Shown in pieces: positions 23,167 to 35,309 of a stretch of 64,000 nt of DNA (the first letter of the stretch is position 1; each line of letters opens with the position of its first letter). Position numbers and translations under genes: made by a program. Origin of the DNA: Sphagnum magellanicum (taxonomy: Eukaryota; Streptophyta; Sphagnopsida; Sphagnales; Sphagnaceae); assembly GCA_021904315.1 (NCBI GenBank), contig CM038914.1, positions 19,641,065 through 19,705,064 of the forward strand, in the 5' to 3' direction. Below the pieces are notes generated by a model. That model did not search any database. It was not told the origin of the DNA and saw nothing but the letters and a program-made list of their open reading frames with translations.

Positions 23167-24259
23167 CTGCAACCAATTACAAAAGAAAAATTCTTGTGTT
23201 ATTAGGCCACATTTACAAATCCAAGTGTGGCTTTTGTTCATTCTAATGATGCACATCATCCTTGAACATGCAAATGTGGTTACCACACCTTCACCATTTG
23301 AACCCTGTTGTTCATGTCCCAAATACAATCATTCCAGCTTGCTACATTATGAATACAAAACAATAGGGGGTGTGGGCTGATTGGCCAAAACAAAAAAATT
23401 CTCTAAGTGCTCCATAGGAATTGGAGCCCCAACTGAAGTAATATGTTAAACACATTCATAGTAACTTGAAGTGTTCGTAAATGAACTTTTGGACATTATT
23501 TTTCTATCATATGCTTTTTCATTGTTAATGATATATAAAAGAATTCTTCTCAGAATAACTTCATTCATTTCATTGAAGTAGGGTTTCACAAAACCCAACC
23601 TACAAACATGCACTTCAATATGCACCGGGGTAAAATAAAACTCTATGACACTGGTGTTTGTCTGTGAAAATAAATTGAAATTTTTGTGGAGGGGAAAGGT
23701 CAAGGGTTGGGGACCATTCCCAAAATAAGGGGCCTAGGACAAGGCAGTAGTCGAGTTTGGCCTCACATTCAAGGAATGTCTGCCACTTGTGGACTTTGCC
23801 AATTGTAAAGCATGAGGTGAATGTTATCATGAACCTAGACAAATGTAGATCATGAGGTTTAAGAAAGGGAGGGTTCTTATGCTTACTCCCTAAGAGCGGG
23901 AAGGACATTATGCCTATAAGTAGGATCCTCTGACTGGTGGGGAATAAGAATATATCCCTCCTCTTTTCTAAGAGGGACATTGAAGGATATAATGTGCCCT
24001 CCAAGTACACTAAGAAATTCCTTTGAATGTTTTACACATGAAGGGTTGTTTGTCTTATAAGGTCCATATTGGGGACCTTTCAACAAAACTTAATCTCCAA
24101 CCATCAGTCAATACTCTATCATCACATCCATCTTTACAATGGAAAGGTCCCAAGTGAACAAAAAACCATTACACAGTCCCACAACACAGATTATTGACAA
24201 TCAAACCTCTAGTCATTTCTTGCATTAAATGATATATGGGAACAATTTGGAACACTGAC

Positions 24260-27200
24260 CTGGAACCATGACTTTGTGTAGAGCTTGTTTCTTGTGGTTG
24301 TTGTTTTTTCCCTTTAGGATGACAATCAGAGGTAGACTTTTCATCAAATGTTGTCTGCCACTTGATCTCTTCCAAAGTAGTTTCAAGTGAGGCACATGTT
24401 TTTGATTGTGAAACATACTGAGGAATTTCAATGTTCATAGCACCTTCTTCAGCATTCGGACCTTCTTCCAATTGCAATGCACCATTCATTTCATTGATTA
24501 GATCACTCATTCTTGGTTGAGTCCACTTTCCTTGTATACAAAAATCTGCTATCCTTATAGTTTTCATGATGCTTTCTGCTTGGAAATTGGAACCAAGGGT
24601 GGGGTCAATGAGCCCCTTGTTGAGAAAATCCTCCACCTATCCATGAGTCCACACAAGTCATTTTATTCTTTGTAACAATGAAGGAGAAAGGTTTGCATAC
24701 CCATTTTTAGTTTGGGAACAAGTCATCAAATTTTTACTTTGATGTAATCAGACATTTCACATTGTATGTTCACTTCTTGGATGACATACATGAACAACAT
24801 ATGGGTTTTGTACTGACCTTCTTCTGTTCAGCTAAATTTTCCTCTTATTTTTCCTTCTTGTTATTACAAGTTTGTACATTAGTTTGTGTATGAAAGATGG
24901 TCTCCTCCATAACTTGACTTTCATTGGCATCGGGGGAGGAAGTTTCTATCTTGATGAATTGATCTAAATTATTTGCAAATGAGGCATACTAGTAAAAATT
25001 TTAAATTTTTTGATTTAATAATTATTGTTGTCAATGTTCATTATTCAATCTTTTTTCTTATTATAGATGCCTGAAATGGATCTAGTGGAACTATAATTCT
25101 TCAATGCATTAGATGGCTAACAGTTGGACAATTATTTGTGCCACAAAAAAAATGCATTGTAGATTCAAGGAATAATACCAAACTCAATCCTTTTCTAGGT
25201 TTGCGGTGTTGTCTTCTAGAAATTAGCTCCCATAAAAGACGTCCAAATTCGTAAACAAGAGAGTTTTCCCTGAGAACCATAATCAAATGGTTAGAAGCTT
25301 TATCATGGAATCAATGTAGTGCGTAAAATTATGACCATGGCTTTAGATTCCATATTGTTTCACCAAATGTGGCCATTGAAATCAACAATTTAAGGCTTCA
25401 ATTTGAATACACCTAATGAATGAAAGTAGATTTTGCAAGGAGGATATTATGTAGACATGACCTAAATTAGTACCTATATTTTTAGTTTGCACTGATTTTG
25501 ACCCCCCACGTGCTATATCTTTAAGAACTTTGACTTATATGGCAAAAAATCCATGTTTTTCTTGTAATAATAATGGTGAAATAAGGGCCATCCAGGTCCA
25601 TGGATGACTTTTATGGCATTTCAGCCCAATATTTATGTTGGTTTATACCAACCCAAACATTGAAGGATAAAATCTTGTGATATCCATGCATATACTTAAT
25701 GTCATGTTTACAAAATTTCAGACTACTAAAAATAATAGATGACTCATTAACAAACGTCAAATAGACTAATTCACACAAAAATTGAATCCATGTAAATTTT
25801 GTGTTGGACATTCCTTCTAAGTGAGGGAAAGTCCAACAATTGATTTGGAAATGCACTTTAAGCACTAGTTGGGATTGCAATGTGACAATGACATCTACCA
25901 AAAACATTAAAGATGTGGGCTTCACAAGAAACTACTTTATACATGAGGTTTTATAAATTGAGGTCATCGGCTTAATGAAGAAAATATGGACATTCCTTTA
26001 TGTTTTTTAAAAATCAAACAAAAATAATAATGTAGCCTAAAAATGCATGGAGAACTCAACACAAAATACATACCGGTTTAATGACCATGGCTGAAAAGTG
26101 ACCTTTGGTACCCCATTTTTGGTAAGAAAAATATTCTTGCTTTCTAGTTTGAAATATTGTTCAAGAAAATATGGTAGCCCTGTTCAGCCAATGTTGATTG
26201 AATCTTCAGATTTCAGATGGAACCGTTAAACAATACAATGATGAACACACCATTATCTTCCTCACAAGACCAATTATGGAAATAACCATTACTTGAAATT
26301 TTGAGCCCCTAACAATTGTTGTGACATTCCATTTGGAATACTGAACCTTAGAGGATATAGGCCCCTTCATTTATATATATGTTAACATTATGTGTGATAG
26401 ATAAATAAGCCCCCAAATTTGATAGTTCCACCACCATGGATCTACCATAGTTTTTTGAAATGGCATTAGTTTAATAACCTTGTAAGGGGACGCCCTATCA
26501 ATTAGGGGACATGTATCTAAAGGCCTTGAACACATTGTTAAAATGTTGTAAAAACATAGATACAAGGAGGGGGCAAGTTTGTGATGTTTAATTCATCAAA
26601 GTGCTCCTAAAGCTTCAATATGTAGAAAATACAAAGGGTTTTGCCCTTATAGACCTTTCTATACAAAAATACTTGTAGACATTAACTATGGATGAGGTGT
26701 TCAATGCAATAAAGATATGAAAAATTATATTCATAAATGATATTTTTCTACAACCCTTGGATTGGCATATGCATGTGGCAATCATCCAAAATGGCACCCT
26801 TACTTTCAAAGTTAAACTTGGAGAAAACAATTAAATGGAATGAATCCTAAGTCGGTTCCAAGAATAATTTCATGTATATTACTTTGAAAAGAATAATCAT
26901 TGCACTCTTTTTCAAATTATTGATCAATAAAGACAACATCCATATAGATTAGAAGATAGGGTTTTAAAAAGTTTAACATTTACCTTGTGCAATGTGTAGG
27001 GCAATTTTGAGTCGTGTTTTCCAATCCAATGGAGGAATATCTGAGTCCAACAAACCTTCATCTATAAAAATCATAGACTTGATAAACTATGAAGTGAATC
27101 AAATAAATTACAAATGATCAATGAACATATGCACAAACTAATAAGTAACATTGGCTTCAAAATATATTGCTATAGTGGGGATAAATAACCAAAAAATTAA

Positions 27201-28550
27201 GTCAGGAATTAAGAGCCTTTACCATACACATTTAAACTAAAGTAATGGTTGAAAAGCTCACACAAGTCTAGATATGTGTGAAACAAGTGAGTTAAATCAC
27301 CCAATGCTAGTTGACAAACAATTAGAACAACAATTGTTAACTATTTACCACAGAAAATAACCAGTCTTAGCAAAGTGACGAGGTCCAGCATGCAAGACAT
27401 TCACACTTGAGTTGCAACCCTTATCAAAATTTGGAGCTCATTCAAGAATGGCATGAAAATCATGTTTGGACCTAGACAATAGGGCTCTTTAAAACCAACA
27501 TTGTAAAGGAAATTGACTACAAACATTAATTAATTTTGCAAATTTAATACATAGTTCAATTTGATAGACTCAATTTGAGCATACCATACTTTTTAAAATG
27601 CAATTGTAGCAAGCTTTGCATTAAAAAATTACAAATAAGATGATGATTTCCTAGTTGTGTGCAAGGACTTCATTAGTGACATATCCTAGAGCATATAGGA
27701 AATGAAGCATTCCTTGGTAGAAAGTCAAATGTAATTGGAACATTTGTTCATTAGGAAACCAACATGTTTAGTTACTTTTGCAATGCACACTGTGAAGGAA
27801 CAACTCACCAAAAAGACGGTTTTGCAAAGTTCCACCAGGCATGTATTCATAGATTGAGATTTGACGAGTTTCTGATTCGTAATAACCAATCATTTGGACA
27901 ATGCGTTCACACAATTTCTCAGAGTTGCAACATATCTGAAACCACATTTTACACCCACTTCACAACCCTTATGATCTCAAACAGACATTTAGGTCATGAA
28001 TTTTGGCAAAAAAAAAAGAAGAACAACTAGGGTATAAGTTTGTTGCAATATTACCCATTTCATAACCTAAATTTTTTTTATAATATAGTTTGGTAGGGGT
28101 GTTGAATTGTTCTTTGAATGCAATGCTTAAATTCACTCCTTTCAATGTGTGGTCCCTTAAATGTGTCTTACCATTTTTAAGTACTTAGATCATGTAAAGA
28201 GATGTTTGAAGTTGAGTTACAACACAATGTAATGTTCAAATAAAATTCCATTTTGATGAAAAGTGGATTTAGTGAATTATAAGCCTTCAAAGTTGTTCAT
28301 AAAACTTTAGACTACATGGAAAGACCAAACATGGCTAGTTGATCAGGCATTTAGATTCCGCACCAATCCAAACTGGTGAAATTCTTTTGCAGCTGAATGT
28401 GATTTTAGTTCCCAAACCTTCACTGCCACGTCTTGTCCGGTTTGCAACTTTCCATGGTACATTTCCTCCATAAAGCCATATTCTTGAATTCTCTTCCGAA
28501 AATTATCAGTCATCATCATCACCTCCATCAATGTGTAAAGACCTGGCTTA
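24260..28550 (-). CDS. Locus A second kinase-like module (k2), pseudokinase
   Basis: Six exons: 28550-28364, 27935-27809, 27061-26984, 26179-26074, 25269-25179 and 24636-24260. Phases agree throughout and lead into the last exon at 23166. The N-lobe follows plant receptor-like kinases: LYTLMEVMMMTDNFRKRI, a degraded Gly loop (QEYGFMEEMYHGKL) and a retained VAVKV lysine; then IVQMIGYYES, ISIYEYMPGGTL, LDWKTRLKIALHIAQ. At the catalytic loop the HRD position reads YFK before LESKNIFL, and the DFG position reads FQP. The next exon gives LVYEFGRLLWELIS, the helix-F block, so the activation segment and APE motif are absent. The end (IDPTLGSNFQAESI, QPRMSDLINEMNGALQLE) is the normal kinase C-lobe tail. 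It is most likely a pseudokinase. Its first in-frame ATG (28621) lies upstream in what would be intron if exon 1 is used. Confidence 0.85.
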
Positions 28551-29989
28551 CTGTATAATTCAAACATGAAATCACAAGAACCATATGAGAAACAAGACAA
28601 AAAAATTCTTGGTTGACTCAAATTTTAGTTTGCATTTTTAGTGTGCATTTCTAGGTTTGGAACACACTACTAGTCAAATACCATACATGAAATGAACATG
28701 TGGCATAAAAAGCTTCTAAGGTGCAATAGAATGGTAGGTCTTAGGTTCATGAGTGCAAGGGGGTTTTCTATAACTCTAAAGGACTAATGATAACAATTAG
28801 TTGCGTGAAATCTAACCTTACCATCACATAAAAGAAAAATTGAAAAACTTGCTCAAAATACAATCATTATACATCATTGTTCAAGTTCAAAATAATTATT
28901 CTAACTCACTACATTATGAATACAAAACAATAGGGCAAGTTTGGGTGGATTAGCCAAACAAAATCTTTTCCAAGTCTTCCATAGGAATTCAAGGCCAAAA
29001 TTGAAGGAATATGTTAAATACATTCATATCAAGTTGAAGTGTTCATAAATGAACTTTGTGACAAACTAGACATGATTCTTCTATCATATGATTATTCCTT
29101 GTCAATGATATCTGAAAGAATTCTTTCATAGTAACTTCATCCATTTCATTGGAGTAAGGTTTCACAAAACCCAACTTGTAAACATGTATTTTAATATCCA
29201 AGATAAATTATTATCCTATGACAATGGCATTTGTTTGTGAAAATAAGTCAAAGTTTTTGTGGAGAGGAAAGGTCAAAGGTGAAGAACATTCCCAAAATAA
29301 GGGGCCTAGGACAAGGAAATAGTCGAATTTGGCCTCACATTCAAGGAATGTCCCCCACTTCTAGGCTTCGCCCATCATAAAACATGAGGTGAAGGTTATC
29401 ATGAATCGAAACAGATGTAAATCATGAGGTTTAGGAAGGGAGGGTTCTTTTGCTTACTCCCTAAAAGTGGGAAAGACATTATGCCTATGAGTAGGATCCT
29501 CTGACTGATGGTGAATAAGCATATATCCTTCCTCTTGTCTAAGGGGGACATTGATGGATATAAGGTGCCCTCCAAATACACTAGGAAATTCCTTTGAATG
29601 TTTTACACATGAAGGTATGTTTGTTTTACAAGGTCCATATTGGTGACCTTGCAACAAAACTTAATTTCCAATCATTAGTTAGTACCCTATGACCACATCC
29701 ATCTCTATAATGGAAAGGTCCTAGGTGAACAAAAAGTCACTACACAATCCCACAACATAGATTATTGATTAATCAAATCTGTAGTCATTTCCTGCACTGA
29801 ATGATAGATGAATGTAATTTGGAACACTAACCTGGAACCATGACTTTGCACGTTGCTTGTTTCAGGTTGTTGCTGTTTTTTCCCTTCAAGATTCATAAAC
29901 ACATGTTCACAATTAGAGGTAGACTTCTCAATGAATTTCATTTGCCACTTGATATTTTTGGAAGGAATTTCAAATGATGCACACATTTT

Positions 29990-32900
29990 TTATTGTGAAG
30001 CATATTGAGGAATTTCAATCTTAATAACACCTTCTTCAACCTTCTGACCTTCTTCCAATTGCAATGCACCATTAATTTCATCGATCACATCACTCATTGT
30101 TAATTGAGGAACCCCCCACAGTGGATGTAGTAGACAGACATGTGTTAACTGCACAATTTTCATGATGGTTTTTATTCGGAAGTTGGAGCCAAGGGTAGGG
30201 TTGGTGATCCCCATGTTGCCAGAATCTTCCAAAACGATTTTCACCTATCCATGAGTCCAAGTGTGCAAGTCATTTTATTGTTTGTAACAATGAAGAAGGG
30301 TTTGCATATCTGGTTTAGTTTTTGAATATGTCATTTAATCTCAACTTTGATGTATTTGAACATTTCACATTATACATTCACAACTTGGTTTAACATGTGC
30401 ATGAACAACATATGGGTTTTGCACTAACCTTTTTTTGCTCAGTTAAGTTCTTCTCTTATTCTTCTTTGTTGTTATTACAAGTTTGTACATTATTCCTTGT
30501 TTGAATAATGGTCTCTTCTATACCTTGACTTTCATTAACATGTGGAGAGTAAGTTGCTATCTTGATGAATTCATGGAAATTATTTGCAAATGTGGCATAT
30601 TTGTAACAATTATAAACTTATTAATTAAATAAGTTTCATCTTCAATGCTCATTGGTCAATCTTTTTTCTTTTTAATATAAATGTCTAGTATGGATTTCTT
30701 GGAACTATAATTCTTTCATGGATCAAATGGCCAACAATTGAACAATTTATCGTGTAAACAAAAAATGCACTATAGATTCAAGGAATAATACCAAATCAGA
30801 AAATCCTTCTCCATGTTTGGGTTCTGGTTGCCCAGAAATTAGCTCCCATAAAAAAACTCCAAATTTGTAAATAGGAAACTGTTGCCTGACAACCATATGC
30901 AAATGGTTAGAAGCTTTGTCACAAAGTCAACATAATGTTTAATCGCAGTGACCTCCATTTTCTTTCACCAAATCTTGAGTTTGAAATTAGCAATTAAAAA
31001 TTTAAAGTTAAATACACCTAATAATTGAAGCTAAATTTAACAAGGAAAATATTTTGCAAACATTTCGTAAATTAGTAAATTAAGAATCCTGGAATTTACT
31101 TTGAAATGATTTAGACCCCCAAATGCCATGTCTTTGAGAAATTTGACCTATATCAAAGAAAATGAATGTTCGTCTATGAATAGGAATGGTGAAACAAGGG
31201 CCATCCAAGTCCATGTATGACTTTTATGGAATTTGATCTCAATATCTCTGTTCGTCTATATGAACGCTAACATTGGACGATACATTCCTGCAATATCCCT
31301 ATGTCTAGCTATCCTATGTTGACAAAGGTTTAAACTATTAAGAGCAAGAACTGACTCATTAGCAAACATCGAATAGACCCACAAATTGGGTCCATCCAAA
31401 TTTGCATTGAACATTCCTTTTGAGTGATAAAGAAAGTCCAACAATTGATTTTTGGAACTGAACTTGAAACACTAATTGGACTGCAATTTGATAATGACAT
31501 CCAACAAAAACAACAGAAATGTGGGCTTCATAGAAAATTATTATGTTTATATATATGAGGTTTTATAAATTGAGGCCATAGGTTTAACGAAGAAAATATG
31601 GACATTTTTTAAAATTTGGTTTTTGAATCAATCAACAATAATAACATGTAGGCAGGAAAAACATGGAGAGTTTAACACAAATTACATACCCTATTGAAAA
31701 CGACGATGGCAAAGCATCAAGTACATCAAAGTAAATCTTAGGTACCCAATTCTCTGTAAGAAAAATAGCATGGCTCCCCAAATGCGAACATAGTTCAGGA
31801 AAACGTCGTAGACCTGTTCAACCAATATCAAACAAATGTCTTCATAGTTGGGGTATAACCATCAAACAATTCATTCACAAATACACCATTTTCTTCCTCA
31901 TGAGACTAATTCTGGAAATAACCATTACTTGAACTTGTGAACCCCCAACAATTGGTGTGAAATTCCATTTGGAATACTAAACCTGATATGACATAGGCCA
32001 CATTCACTTCTATATCTGTCAGCATTATGTAACAAATAAATAGCCCCCCAAATTTTGAAGGGTGCACCACCTTTGATTTGCAATATTTTCGTGGAGTGGC
32101 TATAGCTTAACAACCTTGTAAGACCCGCCTCATTAATTATGTGTCAGGTTCCTAAAAGGCTTTATTAGTTTGGCTGCATTCTAAAGAATGCAATGCCATT
32201 TTCCACCTAAATCATGTACATAAGTAATAATTTGAAAATTCAAGTGTTCAACAACTAAGCATAGGGTTTCAACTCATCAAAGCAGAACTAAAACTTCAAA
32301 TGTAGAAAATACAAGGGGTTCTACCCTTATAGACCTTTCTTTCAAAAAAAAAGCAAACATCACATGTGGATGGGGTGTTCAATGCAATGAAGATATTGAT
32401 AATTATACTCATACATGATAGTTTTCTACAGTTCTTGGATTTGGCATATGCTTGTGGAACTCATCCAAAATGACACCTTTACTTTCAAAGACCAACTTGA
32501 CAAAAACAATTAGATGTAATGAATCCTAAGTTGGTTCGAAATATAGGTTCATGCATATTACTTTCAGAAATTAATCACCCCAATCTAGTTGAAATTGTCA
32601 ATCAATAAAGAAAATATAAGACACATTATTTTAAAATTTAATAGTTACCTTGAGCCATGTGTAGGGCAATTTGGAGTCGTGTTTTTCCGTCCAATGCATG
32701 AGTTTCCAAGTCCAAAACACCTTTGTCTGTAAAAGTCATGGAGTGAAATTATGAAGTCATTTAAATAAGTTACAAATGAATGATGAACATATGCATAAAC
32801 TAACAAGGAACACCAACCCCCAAAAATTTACTGCTACAATGGGGAAAAATAACCAATATTTTAGTTTAGGAATTAAGAAGGCTTATCATACACATCTAGG

Positions 32901-34196
32901 TGGGTGTGAAACAAGGGAGTTAAATCACCTAATGTCAGTTGACAAACAGCTAAAACAACAATTGTTAACCATTGACCATGAAGAATAATCAATCTCAACA
33001 AAGAGACTAAGTTGCATGCATTACATTCACATTTGAGTTGCACCCACTGTGAAAATCTAGAGGCCTTTTAAGAATGACATGGATATCATGTATAGACCTA
33101 GACAATAAGGCTCTTTAAAACCAAAATTATAAAACAGATCAAGTACTAATTCATTTTGTAAGCTTATTACAGGGTCCAACTTGACATACTCTATTTCAAT
33201 CAAACATACTCTTTGAAATGCAACTGTAGCAAACTCTGCATAAAGAACCTACAAATAAAATGATGATTTCCTGATTGTATGCAAGGACCTCATTAGTGAC
33301 ATATCCTCGAACACACAAAAGGAAGCATTCCCTAGTAGACATTGAAATTTAATTGTAGCATATGCTCACTAGGAAAACAACAACAGATTCATTTACTCTT
33401 GGATTGCACAATATGAAACAACAACTCACCATGAAGACGTTGCTGCAAAGTTCCACCAGGCATGTATTCATAGATTGAAATTTCCTCATGTCCCAGCTCA
33501 TATGGCACTGGGCTGTCGCAATAACCAATCATTTGGACAACGTATTCACCAAATTTTTCATACTCGAGATAATTCTGAAACCACATTTTACACCCACATC
33601 ACAACCCTAGTAATTTCAAACACACATTTAGGCTATGAATTTCGGCCAAATAGCTAAACAGCCACCATGGTCTCAGTTTGCTGCAGTATTAGCAATTTTG
33701 TAGGCTAAAAAACATTTTGTAAATTTATACTTGGGTAGGGGTGTTGAATGGTTCCTTGAATGCAGCGCTTAAATGCACTCCATTCAATTCTTGGTCCCTT
33801 TAACGTGTTCTGCCATTTTAAGGTACTTAGATCATGCGAGGGGATGCTTGAGGCTTAGTTGTTTTAGAAGGCAATTTAGCTATCAATTAAAATTCCATTC
33901 TGATGAGACATATCCTAGGGAGTTATAAGCGTTCAAAGTTTTTCATGATACGCCAGACTACATGAAAAGACCAGACATGGCTGGCTGATCAGGCATTAGG
34001 GCTGCTCACTCTTTCAAACTCTGCAAACTCATTTGCTACGGAATGATATGCCTCAAGCTTCCAAACTTTCACTGCCACTTCTCGTCCAGTTAGCAGTTTT
34101 CCATGGTACACCGTTGCACGGCGACCTTCTCCAATTTTCTTCGCATAATTATCAGTCATCTCCTTTACCTCCAGCAATGTGTAACGACGTGACTCA
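29990..34196 (-). CDS. Locus A first kinase-like module (k1), pseudokinase
   Basis: Exons: 34196-34010, 33574-33430, 32726-32649, 31813-31690, 30885-30792 and 30244-29990 (TAA at 29992-29990). With exon 1 (35156-34666) they give 458 codons including the stop. Visible blocks are RRYTLLEVKEMTDNYAKKIG, GEGRRATVYHGKL, VAVKVWKLE, VVQMIGYCDS, ISIYEYMPGGTLQQRL, KTRLQIALHMAQ, AIFLTENWVPKI, YKFGVFLWELISG and NPTLGSNFRI. The HRD and DFG motifs are lost and the activation segment is missing, as in k2; the Asn that binds metal is Ala here (HAIFL). The Gly loop is closer to normal than in k2. Beyond the stop, sequence like the k2 tail continues to a conserved donor at 29832. It is an in-locus duplicate of k2, with the same exon number and phases. 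Confidence 0.85.
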
Positions 34197-34665
34197 CTGT
34201 ATAATTCCACCATGAAATCACAAGAGCCATGAGAGAGACAAGACAAACATAAAATTTCTTGGTTTACTCAAATTCCGGTCTCCAGTTCTGGTGTGCATCT
34301 CCATGTTTGGAACATTCTACTAGTGAAATAACATAAATGAAGCAGGCATGTGGCATGAAATTTTTTTCAGGTGCAGCAGAATGATAGGTCTTAGGGTCAT
34401 GAGAGCGAGGGGGTTTTACGTAGCTCTGAAGAACTGATGATCAAGGTTAGCTGGGTGAAACCTAACCTCACCACCGCAAAACAGAAATTTTGAAGAACTT
34501 GAAAATAAGCACACAAGGATATGAATATTTAGAGAACTCATAGCTATTGCAGGTATCCAGTTCTGACTTCGACAAGACGATGCGGAAGCGCTCTATGCTT
34601 CAATAGATTCAACAGAGTAGGACGGGCATTAAGTACGACACTAGGTAGGATACATATGTTCAGAC

Positions 34666-35156
34666 CTGTTCTTCCGTCTCTTACTAGCAGAAGCCACGGG
34701 GAACGAGGTCTCTCGCAATCCAGAGGGGTTTACAAGGTTTGACTCCCAATAAAAAACCGCGGGAATATTCACCGGTGGGGGGATTCCAGCTCCCTTGTGG
34801 AAGAGTACTTCGGATTCAAGACTAGCATCATTTGATTTGTCGCGGAATATTATCGAACCGTGCAACACTCTCTTGTTAGTTCCTGTCGCCTGCGGTTGCA
34901 CGGATTTCGCACCGCTTTCATTCTGTTCGTCGGTCATTACAGGGCGGCCCGATGACCCCTCTGTCTCTGTGTTTCTTGGCTCCATTTGCACTAGAATGAG
35001 GCTGACCTCATTTTGTTCGTTGTTGATCACTGGAAGCACGGCAAGAAACTTGGGAAAATCGCAAGGTATGTGGACTTTTCCGCAGTAGAAGACGGCAGCG
35101 TGATAGGCGCGAACACTTCCGTTGGATTTACGTGAGTGCTCAGCCTCACTCTGCAA
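34666..35156 (-). CDS. Locus A first exon: N-terminal region with single repeat unit
   Basis: ATG at 35156, 163 codons plus two bases to a GT donor at 34665. Its phase matches the first exon of both k1 and k2. The protein start (MQSEAEHSRKSNGSVRAYHA) has no signal peptide, so a cytoplasmic product is likely. Residues around 68-125 form one copy of the unit that is tandemly repeated in locus B (GSSGRPVMTDEQNESGAKS through SNDASLESEV). The exon ends in a basic stretch, ASASKRRKN. No known domain is recognised. Codons here are more GC-rich than in the kinase-like exons. Confidence 0.75.
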
Positions 35157-35309
35157 GTTGCCTTTGAACAGGGTTTGATTGCAAAGCTACACTTGTTAAG
35201 TTTCCTGGTTCCTTTGAACCGGCGGCTAGTTGAGTGATCTCTGGCCTCCCGCTATTCCTTCATTCGAGACTGGCAACCGTTGATGAATCTCCGGCCAGCG
35301 ACAGCAACG

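Larger units (their letters stand above)
23190..34250 (-). repeat. In-locus tandem duplication of the kinase-like module (locus A)
   Basis: The unit from the k2 first exon to the intron before the last exon (about 28.6 to 23.2 kb) is colinear, exons and introns, with the unit from the k1 first exon to the spacer before k2 (about 34.25 to 28.65 kb). The intron between 24.2 and 23.4 kb matches 29.8-28.9 kb (for example CAAGGAATGTC and GGGGCCTAGGACAAGG). Introns have diverged between units, so this duplication is older than the A/B duplication. Confidence 0.85.

Noticed and set aside
25611-25925. Open frame in the k2 intron of locus A as a missing activation-segment exon
   Set aside because: It encodes no DFG, TPGYLDPE or APE-like motif, the frame is broken in the corresponding locus B sequence, and the flanking exons already join in phase without it.
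29990-29992. The k1 stop as a sequencing error
   Set aside because: Locus B has an independent stop triplet (TAG) at the same codon, followed by a frame disturbance, so the end of k1 appears genuine.
31256-31444. Minus-strand frame in the k1 intron (also at about 60.0-60.3 kb) as an extra kinase exon
   Set aside because: The two loci are similar here because the introns are similar. There is no kinase motif, and using it would disturb the agreeing phase between the catalytic-loop exon and the helix-F exon.
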